A stretch of DNA of 42,807 nt from Candidatus Poribacteria bacterium (lineage in GTDB: Bacteria; Poribacteria; WGA-4E; WGA-3G), in NCBI GenBank assembly GCA_022822085.1, contig JAJECK010000002.1, positions 1 through 42,807 on the forward strand, read 5' to 3'. This document shows, piece by piece, positions 24,632 through 32,879 of this stretch (its first letter is position 1; every line of letters starts with the position of its first letter). The position numbers and the translations under genes are program-made. Below the pieces are notes generated by a model. That model saw nothing but the letters and a program-made list of their open reading frames with translations, had not been told where the DNA came from and did not search any database.

Positions 24632-26737
24632 TTATCCAGGAAATAATTTCCGTACAAATGTCGTGAATGTACTCTCTCTATCGTCAATCAAGTCAATTTC
24701 CTTGAATACCATATTTCCATACATATCAATTATCTGAATTTTTATCTGATTCTGTGCGTATTTAGGAAAATTAAATGCGACAGTTGCCTGTTCTTCTGCA
24801 TTCATGGTTAAGTTTTCAAGTAAAACAAAGATTTTGCCTTTATGCTTTCTTTCCCAATCTATTTTATTTCTCTGTGGATTTGTGTTCCACAGATACCCGG
24901 GTGGCGGGTATGGGTCTGTCGGTTTCACTATCAATCTGACTTGGTGAATACCATTTGCGTCATGTACCTGAAATCTCAATTTACCGGGATGCGGTGAGAG
25001 TTTTTCTATTGTCGCGGGGGCATCAAAAAATGTAAGGTTGGCGTTAAAATAACGACTTTTATCTAACCACTCAGCACTATTCTTGGATAATTTTGATTGA
25101 TTCCTGCTGTAGGACATAAGATAAGATGGATCTCGAAGATCGTTATCTAATCCAAATGTGTATCCCAAATATCTTGATACTAGGATGGGTGAATATCCGT
25201 TATCCCAGACCGTCATAATGATGTCTCCACCACTTAAACCTGTCATATCTGATAAATAGTTATTTGTGGTTGGTCTTGGACTTGCATCAACAATCCGTTC
25301 TTCTTTTTTCTTTAGGACTTTACTTATATCGGCGACGATGAAGTGGATACTATTTGATGACCCAAATATTTGTTCTACTTCATTTAGAATTTTTTTGTGA
25401 GTGTTAATAAAATAATAATCCTCTGTTGTTCTTCCTTCAAATAGATAAACCTTTGCTGAACTATCCCCGTTATTTTCAACAGAAAAGGTTTTTCTTCCAA
25501 ATCCGTGACGCTCCATTTCATTTGCAAAGAAAGCTTGAACATCTTTAATTAAGTGATTTAATTTCTGAGGTATATCTGATTGTGGTGTTCTGTCACTGGG
25601 TAAGAAGTAGATGAGTTTAACAACATCAGATTGCATTATGTTTTGTTGCGAAAAAAGGTCTTTATCAATTTCCCATACACGTAAGAACCCATCATTGGCA
25701 CCACCTGCGACATAATTATTGTCATGTGAAATGTCAACACAGTTTACCCAACGAGAATATCCATCTATTGAGAGAATACGTTCTCCGTTTTTCACTGTCC
25801 AAAGTTCTATCTCATTATGTCCTCCACTGACGAGTATTTTTGCATCCGATGAAAAAGATAAATCGTTGACGTAACCCGCAGCGATTTCTGAATAAGATTC
25901 CCAATTTGTTGGAGAATGTAGATGTATATTCTTGTCGTTATCAGCAATTGCCAGAACAGGATTCTCAGCATCAGGTAAAAACTCTAATTTCTCAACCCGT
26001 TTCACCGTTTCAGTTTTCATATTGAAATTGGCTTTTCTTTCAGCTTTATTTCCAACTATTTCCCAAATAATGACATCCCCACTGACCCTATCCGCTGCTG
26101 TGAGAAGTTTTCCATCAACAGAAAATGTTAAATGTTCAGCGAGACCTTTTGATCGTAATTTAGGTCCTTTTAGCGGTTTAGTGGGTGTGCGTATATCCCA
26201 TAACTGTACACCCCCTATTGTACCGATTGCTAACCATTTTCCATCAGGTGAAAAAATGGAATCTCTACCAATAGAACTGAATGCATTAACATTCTGTTTT
26301 GTTTTAATGTTCCAAAGTTTAGTTCCATCCTTCAAACTACTTAAAGCAAGCAACTTGCCATCAGGTGAAAATGAAACAGAATTTCCGTGGAGCATTGCTA
26401 TCGGTTCGCTGGGCGCGTTTAGACGCCATATCTTAACTTTATCATTCTTACTTCTACTAACCAGCAGCGTTGAATCAGTCGGTGAAAATGCAACAGTTTC
26501 AATTCGCCCCTTAAGTTCAAAGGTTGCAATGAGTTCCGGTTTATCTGGCACCTTAGAAAATTTTTGTCGAACTTCGTTCGGTATTTCCACACTCCGAGGA
26601 ACTACAGGGGGTAATGCTTCATTCAAAGTTGATAAATATTTCGGTGTATCGCGGGTCTGTAATTTGAGATAAAAGACAAAACCAATAGATATGGTAATCC
26701 CAAAAACAAGTATAGCTAAAAACTTTTTGAAGGACAT
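24632..26737 (-). CDS. Membrane-anchored WD40 protein with inactivated metallopeptidase domain
   Basis: A 701-residue paralogue of the 9242-11752 protein. N-terminal membrane anchor (about 5-25), WD40 propeller (about 65-365, e.g. VSFSPDGKLLALSS and GGANDGFLRVWEID), then the same linker (LIYFLPSDRTPQ against IIYFVPSNRTAQ; GFGRKTFSVE against GYGRKTFTIE). At the position of the protease site HELGHAFGLDH it reads RYLGYTFGLDN (near residue 515), losing all three zinc ligands and the catalytic Glu, while the Met-turn SYLMSY is kept. It also lacks the dockerin and sorting module. GAGG precedes the ATG. A pseudoprotease with binding function is likely. Confidence 0.82.
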   Translation of the reverse strand: MSFKKFLAILVFGITISIGFVFYLKLQTRDTPKYLSTLNEALPPVVPRSVEIPNEVRQKFSKVPDKPELIATFELKGRIETVAFSPTDSTLLVSRSKNDKVKIWRLNAPSEPIAMLHGNSVSFSPDGKLLALSSLKDGTKLWNIKTKQNVNAFSSIGRDSIFSPDGKWLAIGTIGGVQLWDIRTPTKPLKGPKLRSKGLAEHLTFSVDGKLLTAADRVSGDVIIWEIVGNKAERKANFNMKTETVKRVEKLEFLPDAENPVLAIADNDKNIHLHSPTNWESYSEIAAGYVNDLSFSSDAKILVSGGHNEIELWTVKNGERILSIDGYSRWVNCVDISHDNNYVAGGANDGFLRVWEIDKDLFSQQNIMQSDVVKLIYFLPSDRTPQSDIPQKLNHLIKDVQAFFANEMERHGFGRKTFSVENNGDSSAKVYLFEGRTTEDYYFINTHKKILNEVEQIFGSSNSIHFIVADISKVLKKKEERIVDASPRPTTNNYLSDMTGLSGGDIIMTVWDNGYSPILVSRYLGYTFGLDNDLRDPSYLMSYSRNQSKLSKNSAEWLDKSRYFNANLTFFDAPATIEKLSPHPGKLRFQVHDANGIHQVRLIVKPTDPYPPPGYLWNTNPQRNKIDWERKHKGKIFVLLENLTMNAEEQATVAFNFPKYAQNQIKIQIIDMYGNMVFKEIDLIDDRESTFTTFVRKLFPG

Positions 26738-27114
26738 AAAGTGTACCTCAGTTTTCTCAAGATAATAAACCTATTCCAAATATTTGACTTTCAACAATAT
26801 ATTGTTCAAGCAAACTATATTATAACACATTAATTTGAAAATAATTAAGGACATTTATAGTAAAATCCGAAAATATGTTCACATTTCAATGAAAAACAAT
26901 TCCCACACACTCGTGCTGGCGAGGTTTCCTAACCTCGCCAATGTCCAGATAATTGTGATTTTTACTATAACTCAGAGACATTCAATTGTCACGCATCGTT
27001 GTTGTTGGAAGGTTTCCAACCCTGATATTAGATGTACAGAATGAAATATCGGGTTAGAAAACCATCTTACAAAAAATAAAATATTCAAGCGTAAGTGTAA
27101 TAGAACGATTGATT
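26738..27114. other. Intergenic region with MITE-like element
   Basis: No gene is supported. A 14-bp palindrome AACAATATATTGTT (26793-26806) lies about 55 bases upstream of the 26737 start codon and could be an operator. It is followed by a MITE-like element (26855-26970) and a small hairpin GTTGGAAGGTTTCCAAC (27004-27020). Confidence 0.5.
26855..26970. mobile_element. MITE-like element with GC-rich core hairpin
   Basis: TTATAGTAAAATC (26855-26867) is matched by the complement GATTTTTACTATAA (26957-26970) with one extra base. The core holds GGCGAGGTT (26918-26926) pairing with AACCTCGCC (26931-26939). AT-rich ends around a GC-rich hairpin match the other small elements in this window. Confidence 0.5.
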
Positions 27115-27918
27115 TCAATCTACTGCAACGACTGCTATTTTCCATTTATCTGCTTGTTGGCATAAATTTTCAGAATCCATAACAAAAGTGCGGTTTGCTT
27201 CTACCGCTAAGACACTCGCTTTGACTTCATGTAATGTCTGCAAGGTTTGCATGCCTACCGTAGGAATGTCAATACGAAAATCGTGGTTATCTGATGCAGC
27301 TTTTGCCACTATAACCCCTTTGCCACCTAATTCTCCACCTCTTAGTATTGTGTTGTCTGTACCTTCAATTGCTTCTATTGCAAGTATAATTTGATTTTTG
27401 ATGACAACTGTTTGTCCTATATCCAAGTTTGCAGTTTGTCTGGCAGTTTGTATACCGATTTCAATGTCTTCCCACTGTTTAGGACTCGGTTTGCGTTTTG
27501 TTAGTGGACCTGTTTCTGGTAATAGATGTGATAAGAATTGGGCTTGACTAAGGACAGAGAGTCCAGCGGATTGAAAGTGTTCAAGAACTGCAGATACAAT
27601 TGCGGTGGGTTTTTTACTACGATTTTGAGCCAGAATCTTGAGGGCAGTAGCATCAAACTGTAGTGGATTTAACAAGATGCTTGGCTCAATTTTCCCAATG
27701 ATGACAAGTTCCTTTACATTCAGGTCAAGAAGTTTGTGTGTTATTTTATTGAGTTGACCGACACCGTAAGGATAGACTTCACACGACAAATTGGCAAATC
27801 GTTGTTCATCTTCCTTAGTAATCTGTATTATTATGGGCTGTCTGTCGTGAGCGACCGCACTTTGTACAACAAGAATTGGGAGTTCGCCTGCACCTGCGAT
27901 AATGCCAAGTTTTTCCAC
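27115..27918 (-). CDS. lpxI: UDP-2,3-diacylglucosamine diphosphatase LpxI
   Basis: A 267-residue protein matching the LpxI (DUF1009) family in length and motifs: LGIIAGAGELPILV at the N-terminus, GQLNKITHKLLDLNVKELVIIG, an IQTARQTANLDIGQTVVIK block, AIEAIEGTD and a C-terminal FRIDIPTVGMQTL. LpxI hydrolyses UDP-2,3-diacylglucosamine to lipid X in lipid A synthesis, on the inner face of the cytoplasmic membrane. It shows that the organism makes lipid A by the LpxI rather than the LpxH route. The start is GTG at 27918, with no strong ribosome site. It follows the 27979-29220 permease gene by 60 bases and may share its transcript. No other lpx genes are nearby. Confidence 0.9.
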   Translation of the reverse strand: MEKLGIIAGAGELPILVVQSAVAHDRQPIIIQITKEDEQRFANLSCEVYPYGVGQLNKITHKLLDLNVKELVIIGKIEPSILLNPLQFDATALKILAQNRSKKPTAIVSAVLEHFQSAGLSVLSQAQFLSHLLPETGPLTKRKPSPKQWEDIEIGIQTARQTANLDIGQTVVIKNQIILAIEAIEGTDNTILRGGELGGKGVIVAKAASDNHDFRIDIPTVGMQTLQTLHEVKASVLAVEANRTFVMDSENLCQQADKWKIAVVAVD

Positions 27919-27978
27919 GCCGTTATTCCATTCACGAAATATGTAATAATATCTGTTTGGTTTTGAAGAAAATCACGA

Positions 27979-29220
27979 CTATGTATGCCGAATTGCATCA
28001 ATCGGACTTAATTTTGCAGCTTGACTGGCAGGATAGTAACCGAAGAAGATACCAACAGCAGTCCCTGCTGCGACAGATGTGATGACGGATTTGAATGTGA
28101 TGACTGATGGCCATCCGAACATTCCTGGCATGAATGTATCCACTGCCCATGAGAAACCTTGACCAACAATAGCTCCTAATCCAATACCGAGTATACTTCC
28201 AAAGAGGCATAGCAGTATAGATTCAGTTAGGAATTGAAAACGTATATGGTAGTTCTTCGCTCCAACAGCCTTTCGTAATCCGATCTCCGGAATGCGTTCA
28301 GTTACAGACACAAGCATGATGTTGAGAATCCCTATACCACCTACGATCAATGCAACGGATGCTATAATGACCAACACTAATTCAATAATGAAGATAGTCC
28401 TTTTCGCGCTTTCAATCCCTTTCTGTGCTTGCCAAGTTCGGAAAAACGTATCATCCCCACCGTGGTTGCGTCTGAGGATTGTTTGGACCTCTTTCACTGC
28501 TTGGTCTACCACAAGCGGACTCTTAGCACGAACCATAATATGTCCGACATTGTCATGACCCCAAAACCGAGTTTGTGCGGTCGTAATTGGAATGAAAATC
28601 ATATTATCATCGCTTTTTCCCGCCTCTAAACCCGGACCACGACTTTCCATAATACCGATGACATTGAACCGCTTGTTATTGATGGATACTTCCTTACCAA
28701 TCGGGTCCATCCCCTTGAATTGCTCTTTCCATACTTGCGAACCGATGACACAGACTTTATTCCAAAGATCCATATCTGTATCCGCAAGGAATCTCCCAAT
28801 TTCAGCATGCCACTGTCTGACCCCTTGATATTCAACAGTAGTTGCGCGCATGTAGGTAGGCTGGTGTTTTCCCTCAACTTCAAAGTTGATGTAATAACTT
28901 CCTTCAACTGTTGCTGTTTCAACGGATGGACACTGATGTAGGACATCACGAAGATCGCTCATATTAAGATAATGCGGACTTGTGTTTTCTCGCCATTTGT
29001 TACCGCGTCTAATCTTGCCTGGTCTGTAAACACCAAACATGCTCGGTCCGCCAATCTTTTCAAATTCCGACATCACCAGTTTCTCAGCACCAGCACCTAA
29101 TGACATCATGGCAATTACACCAGCAATACCGATAGTAATTCCTAACAGTGTTAGAATTGTTCGTAGTTTGCTTGCACGAAGTGCTGAAAATGCTGTAATA
29201 AGGTTTTCAAGTATTCTCAT
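27979..29220 (-). CDS. MacB/FtsX-type ABC transporter permease
   Basis: A 413-residue permease with the MacB layout: helix 1 after a short amphipathic start (LITAFSALRASKLRTILTLLG), a large periplasmic MacB_PCD domain (about 50-275), and three C-terminal helices (about 280-400, with NIMLVSVTERIPEIGLRKAVGA, shown in part, typical of FtsX folds). Such proteins move lipoproteins, peptides or drugs by mechanotransmission. No ATPase or membrane-fusion gene is adjacent, which is unusual. No clear ribosome site precedes the ATG. lpxI follows in the same direction, so an envelope role is plausible. Confidence 0.85.
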   Translation of the reverse strand: MRILENLITAFSALRASKLRTILTLLGITIGIAGVIAMMSLGAGAEKLVMSEFEKIGGPSMFGVYRPGKIRRGNKWRENTSPHYLNMSDLRDVLHQCPSVETATVEGSYYINFEVEGKHQPTYMRATTVEYQGVRQWHAEIGRFLADTDMDLWNKVCVIGSQVWKEQFKGMDPIGKEVSINNKRFNVIGIMESRGPGLEAGKSDDNMIFIPITTAQTRFWGHDNVGHIMVRAKSPLVVDQAVKEVQTILRRNHGGDDTFFRTWQAQKGIESAKRTIFIIELVLVIIASVALIVGGIGILNIMLVSVTERIPEIGLRKAVGAKNYHIRFQFLTESILLCLFGSILGIGLGAIVGQGFSWAVDTFMPGMFGWPSVITFKSVITSVAAGTAVGIFFGYYPASQAAKLSPIDAIRHT

Positions 29221-29341
29221 CGGTTATTTATTGAGTTCTGTCAGTAATATTTTGCACAGTATACAATTAAATCAACTGAAATAGCAAATATTCATGAAGG
29301 TAATTTTTCCATTCACCCCATAAGCGTCAATTTAAGGAATT

Positions 29342-29474
29342 TTGACAATCAAAATCGGTAGTTGAATACGTAGGGGTTGGGTTCCCCAACCCGCTTGGTT
29401 TGTGAGTTTCCGTAGATCGGGCGTGGAAACCACGCCCGGACGAATACCCAACTTGAACGTCAAAGTTCATTAGG
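29342..29474 (+). mobile_element. MITE-like element, family A, copy 2
   Basis: It is nearly identical to 14481-14612. The right end GTCAAAGTTCATTAGG would pair perfectly with the left end of copy 1, but its own left end is diverged and runs into the CCCATAAG repeat. Internal hairpins GTTGGGTTCCCCAAC and GGGCGTGG-AAA-CCACGCCC are intact here. Confidence 0.7.
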
Positions 29475-29560
29475 TTGCACAAATTTAACTCAACTTGCAA
29501 TTATATTCTACTGTAATTACGTTTGTAATATAATCCACCAGAAGAGATGAAAACTAGAGC

Positions 29561-29682
29561 GTATCTCATAAATCAATTGTAGGGGCGGGGTCTCCCCGCC
29601 CGTTTAGAAGAACCCTTTCTATATAAGGACGAGGTAACCTCGCCCCTACAATGAAGGTGTCATATTATGATTTATGAGATAC
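29561..29682. mobile_element. MITE-like element with perfect 15-bp inverted ends
   Basis: GTATCTCATAAATCA (29561-29575) and TGATTTATGAGATAC (29668-29682) are perfect complements. Further in, ATTGTAGGGGCG and CGCCCCTACAAT also pair, as does the core GGGGCGGGG/CCCCGCCC. The element is 122 bp, encodes nothing, and lies 29 bases beyond the end of the sulfatase-like gene. No target-site duplication is obvious. Confidence 0.7.
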
Positions 29683-29710
29683 ACTGTAAATAACTTTGAG
29701 GTGATTGGAC

Positions 29711-31165
29711 CTACTCACCTGGATAGAGTCTACCGAAATAGGGTGAATATCCTGCTGGACCTGGAAATCCATCCCAGAAGACAACATCTGTTGGAAATTC
29801 ACTCTCACCACCACTTCGGAGCCAAGACATTAAAGCTGGATCAGTGCCTCTGCGAGAAATCTCATCAACAGCAGTTGCATGGAGTTTCGCAACGATTTCC
29901 GGATGTTGGTCTTCAACATAATCCAATGACCCCAATTTGATCAGTTTAGAATTTTCAGGTTTTGTAGCCACTTCTATATTCCATTCTTGGTCAAATGCGG
30001 TAAAGAGAATAGCCTTCTCTCTATTGCGCGCCTGCTTCCATCTTTCAACACTTCCACCTGACAATGCAATTTCTCTTTCACCAGATTTACCTTCACGTGC
30101 AGGGGTCAAAAAGTCGTGTCCTTCAAGACCTTCTGGACGATCTTGTCCAAGTATATTTAGCACAGTTGGGAAGAAATCCTGTGGTTGCACGATGACGTCA
30201 CTTCGTCCAGAATCTCCTTCTGGTAAACGGACGAATAGTGGAACGTGTCCGACCTGTTCGCGTATAGGTTGTCCTTTTCCAAACGAACCGCGTTCAGCGA
30301 CATTAGTACCATGATCACCTGTTAATATAACTGCAGTGTTCTTATCAAGTCCAGTGGATTCCAAAGCATCCACAAATTGACCGAAGCAATGATCCATCCA
30401 CGTTACTTTTGCCGCATATTGGTGCTTGACGTGTTCTCTTGCTTCATCTGATAGGACATCTTTGTTTCTTCCTCCGAGACTGCGAGGGTCAATGTTTCCA
30501 TCATATCCAGCACGTTTGTCGTATTTTAACATATATTCTGGCGGTGCATCCCACGGTTCATGTGGATCGAAGCAGTCAACCCAAAGGAAGAAATTCTCTC
30601 TTTTTGCGTTATCCTTGAGAAATTGTGCAGCAGTATTGAATAATTTGGCACAGTTCCAATCGTCAAGTGTCTTGCGATTTCTGTTAGCACGAGAATAACT
30701 CCGTAGCATATTTGACTGGAATGCCTGATCGCTTAAGCAATCAAAGAGCGGTTCTTTTTTCCAATTCTCTGGCCACGGAACAGTATCCATAATCCAATCA
30801 CGATCAACCTCAGCACCACGAATAAATGTCCATGCATGGAAGGGCCAATCAAAGTTGTGTCCCCCATTGACAAGATGGGGAGTATCGTGAATGAGTTGTG
30901 TTGCATATCCATTTTGAGCAAGTGTTCGGGGTAATGTTTGCCTTTCATGTCGAAGGGGTTTCCATGGATGGAATGGAGCACCGTATTGCCCCGTGATAAC
31001 ATCTGTGCGATACGGAATTGTCGGGAAACTTGCCAAGAATGCACGATCATAAGCCCACGATTTTTCTGCAAACCGGTCAAAATTAGGTGTTTCTATCCAA
31101 TCATTACCGTTTGCGCCAATGTAATCATAACGTAGTGTATCAATAACAATGTAAGCTAAATTCAT
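29711..31165 (-). CDS. Sulfatase-like alkaline phosphatase superfamily hydrolase with Thr nucleophile position
   Basis: A 484-residue protein started at ATG 31165 (GGAGG upstream; the frame runs on to a TTG at 31192). N-terminal metal ligand region DTLRYDYIGANG (9-20) and the second metal site LTGDHGTNVAERG place it in the sulfatase/alkaline phosphatase superfamily. The usual C/S-x-P-x-R motif reads TIPYRTDVITG (49-59), so the residue that becomes formylglycine in sulfatases is Thr49. It therefore may be a phosphodiesterase or phosphatase rather than a sulfatase. There is no signal peptide. It follows two PhyH genes in one operon, suggesting stepwise breakdown of a decorated substrate. Confidence 0.83.
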   Translation of the reverse strand: MNLAYIVIDTLRYDYIGANGNDWIETPNFDRFAEKSWAYDRAFLASFPTIPYRTDVITGQYGAPFHPWKPLRHERQTLPRTLAQNGYATQLIHDTPHLVNGGHNFDWPFHAWTFIRGAEVDRDWIMDTVPWPENWKKEPLFDCLSDQAFQSNMLRSYSRANRNRKTLDDWNCAKLFNTAAQFLKDNAKRENFFLWVDCFDPHEPWDAPPEYMLKYDKRAGYDGNIDPRSLGGRNKDVLSDEAREHVKHQYAAKVTWMDHCFGQFVDALESTGLDKNTAVILTGDHGTNVAERGSFGKGQPIREQVGHVPLFVRLPEGDSGRSDVIVQPQDFFPTVLNILGQDRPEGLEGHDFLTPAREGKSGEREIALSGGSVERWKQARNREKAILFTAFDQEWNIEVATKPENSKLIKLGSLDYVEDQHPEIVAKLHATAVDEISRRGTDPALMSWLRSGGESEFPTDVVFWDGFPGPAGYSPYFGRLYPGE

Positions 31166-31213
31166 ATAATTCCTCCGTTGGAATAGACACAAAGAATGTG
31201 CCGTAATATTTTT

Positions 31214-31960
31214 TTACCATTTTGGAATTGCACCGAGTAATAACTTCTGTTTTGGTGATCCTTCTTCACGAAGTTTTGTGACGCGGGGTCCGTTAAAGGG
31301 TTCACGAGATTTCATCCAAGCGTTTTGATAGCACATCAGACAGACACGACGTTGTTGTGTTGAGGTATTTGCAGCACCGCGATGCCATGTCCATCCATCA
31401 AACATCACCGCTTGACCGGGTGAAACTAAAACGCGTTTTTCGTCTGGGAGCTGAACAGGACTTGGGGGTGGACGGAATGGTGCTCTGTGACTACCAGGTT
31501 GCACTACTGTTGGTCCTTTTTCATCAGTCACTTCGTCAAGATAGTAGCCACAATTTATCTGAGCGGGCAAACTTCCGTAAGGTGTTCCAAATGGATCAAC
31601 TGGCCAAGGTCCATCACGATGCCAGTTTTGGTCAGGTGTTCCCGGTTCGACGATACGGGCAGTGGCACTGTGCAGTTGGACACAAGTACCTAAGATTGCT
31701 TCCATCCGTTTCATCACAGGAGGGTTATCGAGTAAGAATGCAAACCTATCATCCTCTTCAAGTAGTTCACCGATGAATTGGCTTTTGTTGTGTCGTTCAT
31801 AGCTCTCATCAAGGGCAATACGCAAGGACTCAATCTGATCAGGTGTCGCTGCATCATCAACAATGAGGTATCCCCATTTTAGGAAAAAGTTCACCTCTTG
31901 TTGCAATTGATAATCGAGTTCAACATTTAGATGTGGAGGTACTACAGGTCCTTCAGCCAT
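31214..31960 (-). CDS. Phytanoyl-CoA dioxygenase (PhyH) family protein, operon gene 2
   Basis: A 248-residue Fe(II)/2-oxoglutarate oxygenase. The facial triad is complete: H114-R-D116 in QNWHRDGPW and distal H193 in TWHRGAANTS, with a 2-oxoglutarate-binding Arg in QQRRVCL. It should hydroxylate a small molecule in the cytoplasm. It starts three bases after the stop of the preceding PhyH gene, with AAGGAG inside that gene's end, so the two are coupled. The pair differ in sequence and may act in series. The substrate is not predictable; PhyH proteins in marine bacteria act on diverse metabolites. Confidence 0.87.
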   Translation of the reverse strand: MAEGPVVPPHLNVELDYQLQQEVNFFLKWGYLIVDDAATPDQIESLRIALDESYERHNKSQFIGELLEEDDRFAFLLDNPPVMKRMEAILGTCVQLHSATARIVEPGTPDQNWHRDGPWPVDPFGTPYGSLPAQINCGYYLDEVTDEKGPTVVQPGSHRAPFRPPPSPVQLPDEKRVLVSPGQAVMFDGWTWHRGAANTSTQQRRVCLMCYQNAWMKSREPFNGPRVTKLREEGSPKQKLLLGAIPKW

Positions 31961-31963
31961 TGT

Positions 31964-32788
31964 CTATTGCTCCTTTATAGCAGCTCGGTCCGCGGCTGCC
32001 CATGCCTCCCACCGTTCTTCATCTGATTGGAGGAATCCAGAGTTGCATCGCGGTTGTAGCTGCTCGTCAACACCGAGAAGCCGCATCAGTTGGTGGTTGT
32101 TCGCCTTTTTCGCTTCTTCAAGTAATTTTTGTGTGTGCGGTCCGGTGTGGTGATCGGTATGTTTGAGCCAAGTCAAGTTGTAATAGATACTAAAGAAGTA
32201 TCGGAGTTGTCCCGATGTATTGGGTGTACCAGAATGGACGAGACCGTTGTGTGTTATGACCACATCACCGGCTTTCATGTGTATAACGGTTTCATCGGGA
32301 TGTGGGACTCCCCGGTCAGAGTCAGGAATAGTAATCGGTTTTCTGTGTGAACCGACAATCACACGGAGAGGACCAAATTCATCAGTAAGGTCTTGTAGAT
32401 ATGATATTGCATTGATTGCATTTGGACGATGATATTCATCTGTAAATGGGACATGTGCCCATCTATCTCGGTGCCATCCTGAAACTCTGCCCTCCGCCTT
32501 TTCTGGTTCTATGGAAGGAAATGCAGCAAGGGTTAAGTTATCTAACTGCACAAAGGGTCCCATAACTTTTTCTAAAAATTCAAGGATGGTTGGATGTGAG
32601 ACAGCTTGCCACATCAGCTCTGGTGCTAATTCAAGCGTATTTCCAAACCACGTTTGACCATTGTGTGCTGCAGAGAGTTCTTGGTGTTTCTCTTTCCAAA
32701 GTTCCATCTGTATTTCGTCAAACACTTTCTCAAAGATAGTGAAACCATTAGTTTTATATGCTTCCAGTCGTTGTTCTAATGTAGCCAT
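31964..32788 (-). CDS. Phytanoyl-CoA dioxygenase (PhyH) family protein, operon gene 1
   Basis: A 274-residue Fe(II)/2-oxoglutarate oxygenase leading the PhyH-PhyH-sulfatase-like operon. Triad: H106-R-D108 in GWHRDRWAH and distal H185 in LVHSGTPNTS, with Arg in GQLRYFF for 2-oxoglutarate. The jelly-roll core is complete and the length is typical. GGAAGGAA precedes the ATG. Being upstream of a second oxygenase and a phospho/sulfo-ester hydrolase, it may open or deprotect a substrate such as an alkylphosphonate, choline-like or sulfated compound; that is speculation from context. Confidence 0.87.
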   Translation of the reverse strand: MATLEQRLEAYKTNGFTIFEKVFDEIQMELWKEKHQELSAAHNGQTWFGNTLELAPELMWQAVSHPTILEFLEKVMGPFVQLDNLTLAAFPSIEPEKAEGRVSGWHRDRWAHVPFTDEYHRPNAINAISYLQDLTDEFGPLRVIVGSHRKPITIPDSDRGVPHPDETVIHMKAGDVVITHNGLVHSGTPNTSGQLRYFFSIYYNLTWLKHTDHHTGPHTQKLLEEAKKANNHQLMRLLGVDEQLQPRCNSGFLQSDEERWEAWAAADRAAIKEQ

Positions 32789-32879
32789 TGTTCCTTCCTA
32801 TTGAACTATTTAGACTATATTTCGGTCTTGGTTTATCATACACATTCGATTAAATCATTATAATGTTTATTGTTATGCC

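Larger units (their letters stand above)
29221..29710. other. Intergenic region made largely of small mobile repeats
   Basis: No gene is supported. It holds the dispersed repeat CCCATAAGCGTCAATTTAAG (from 29317), family-A MITE copy 2 (29342-29474) and a second MITE-like element with perfect ends (29561-29682). These occupy over half of the gap. Confidence 0.65.

Noticed and set aside
25932-26672. 246-codon plus-strand frame opposite the pseudoprotease gene
   Set aside because: It has no ribosome site or recognisable domain; the opposite strand has convincing WD40 repeats.
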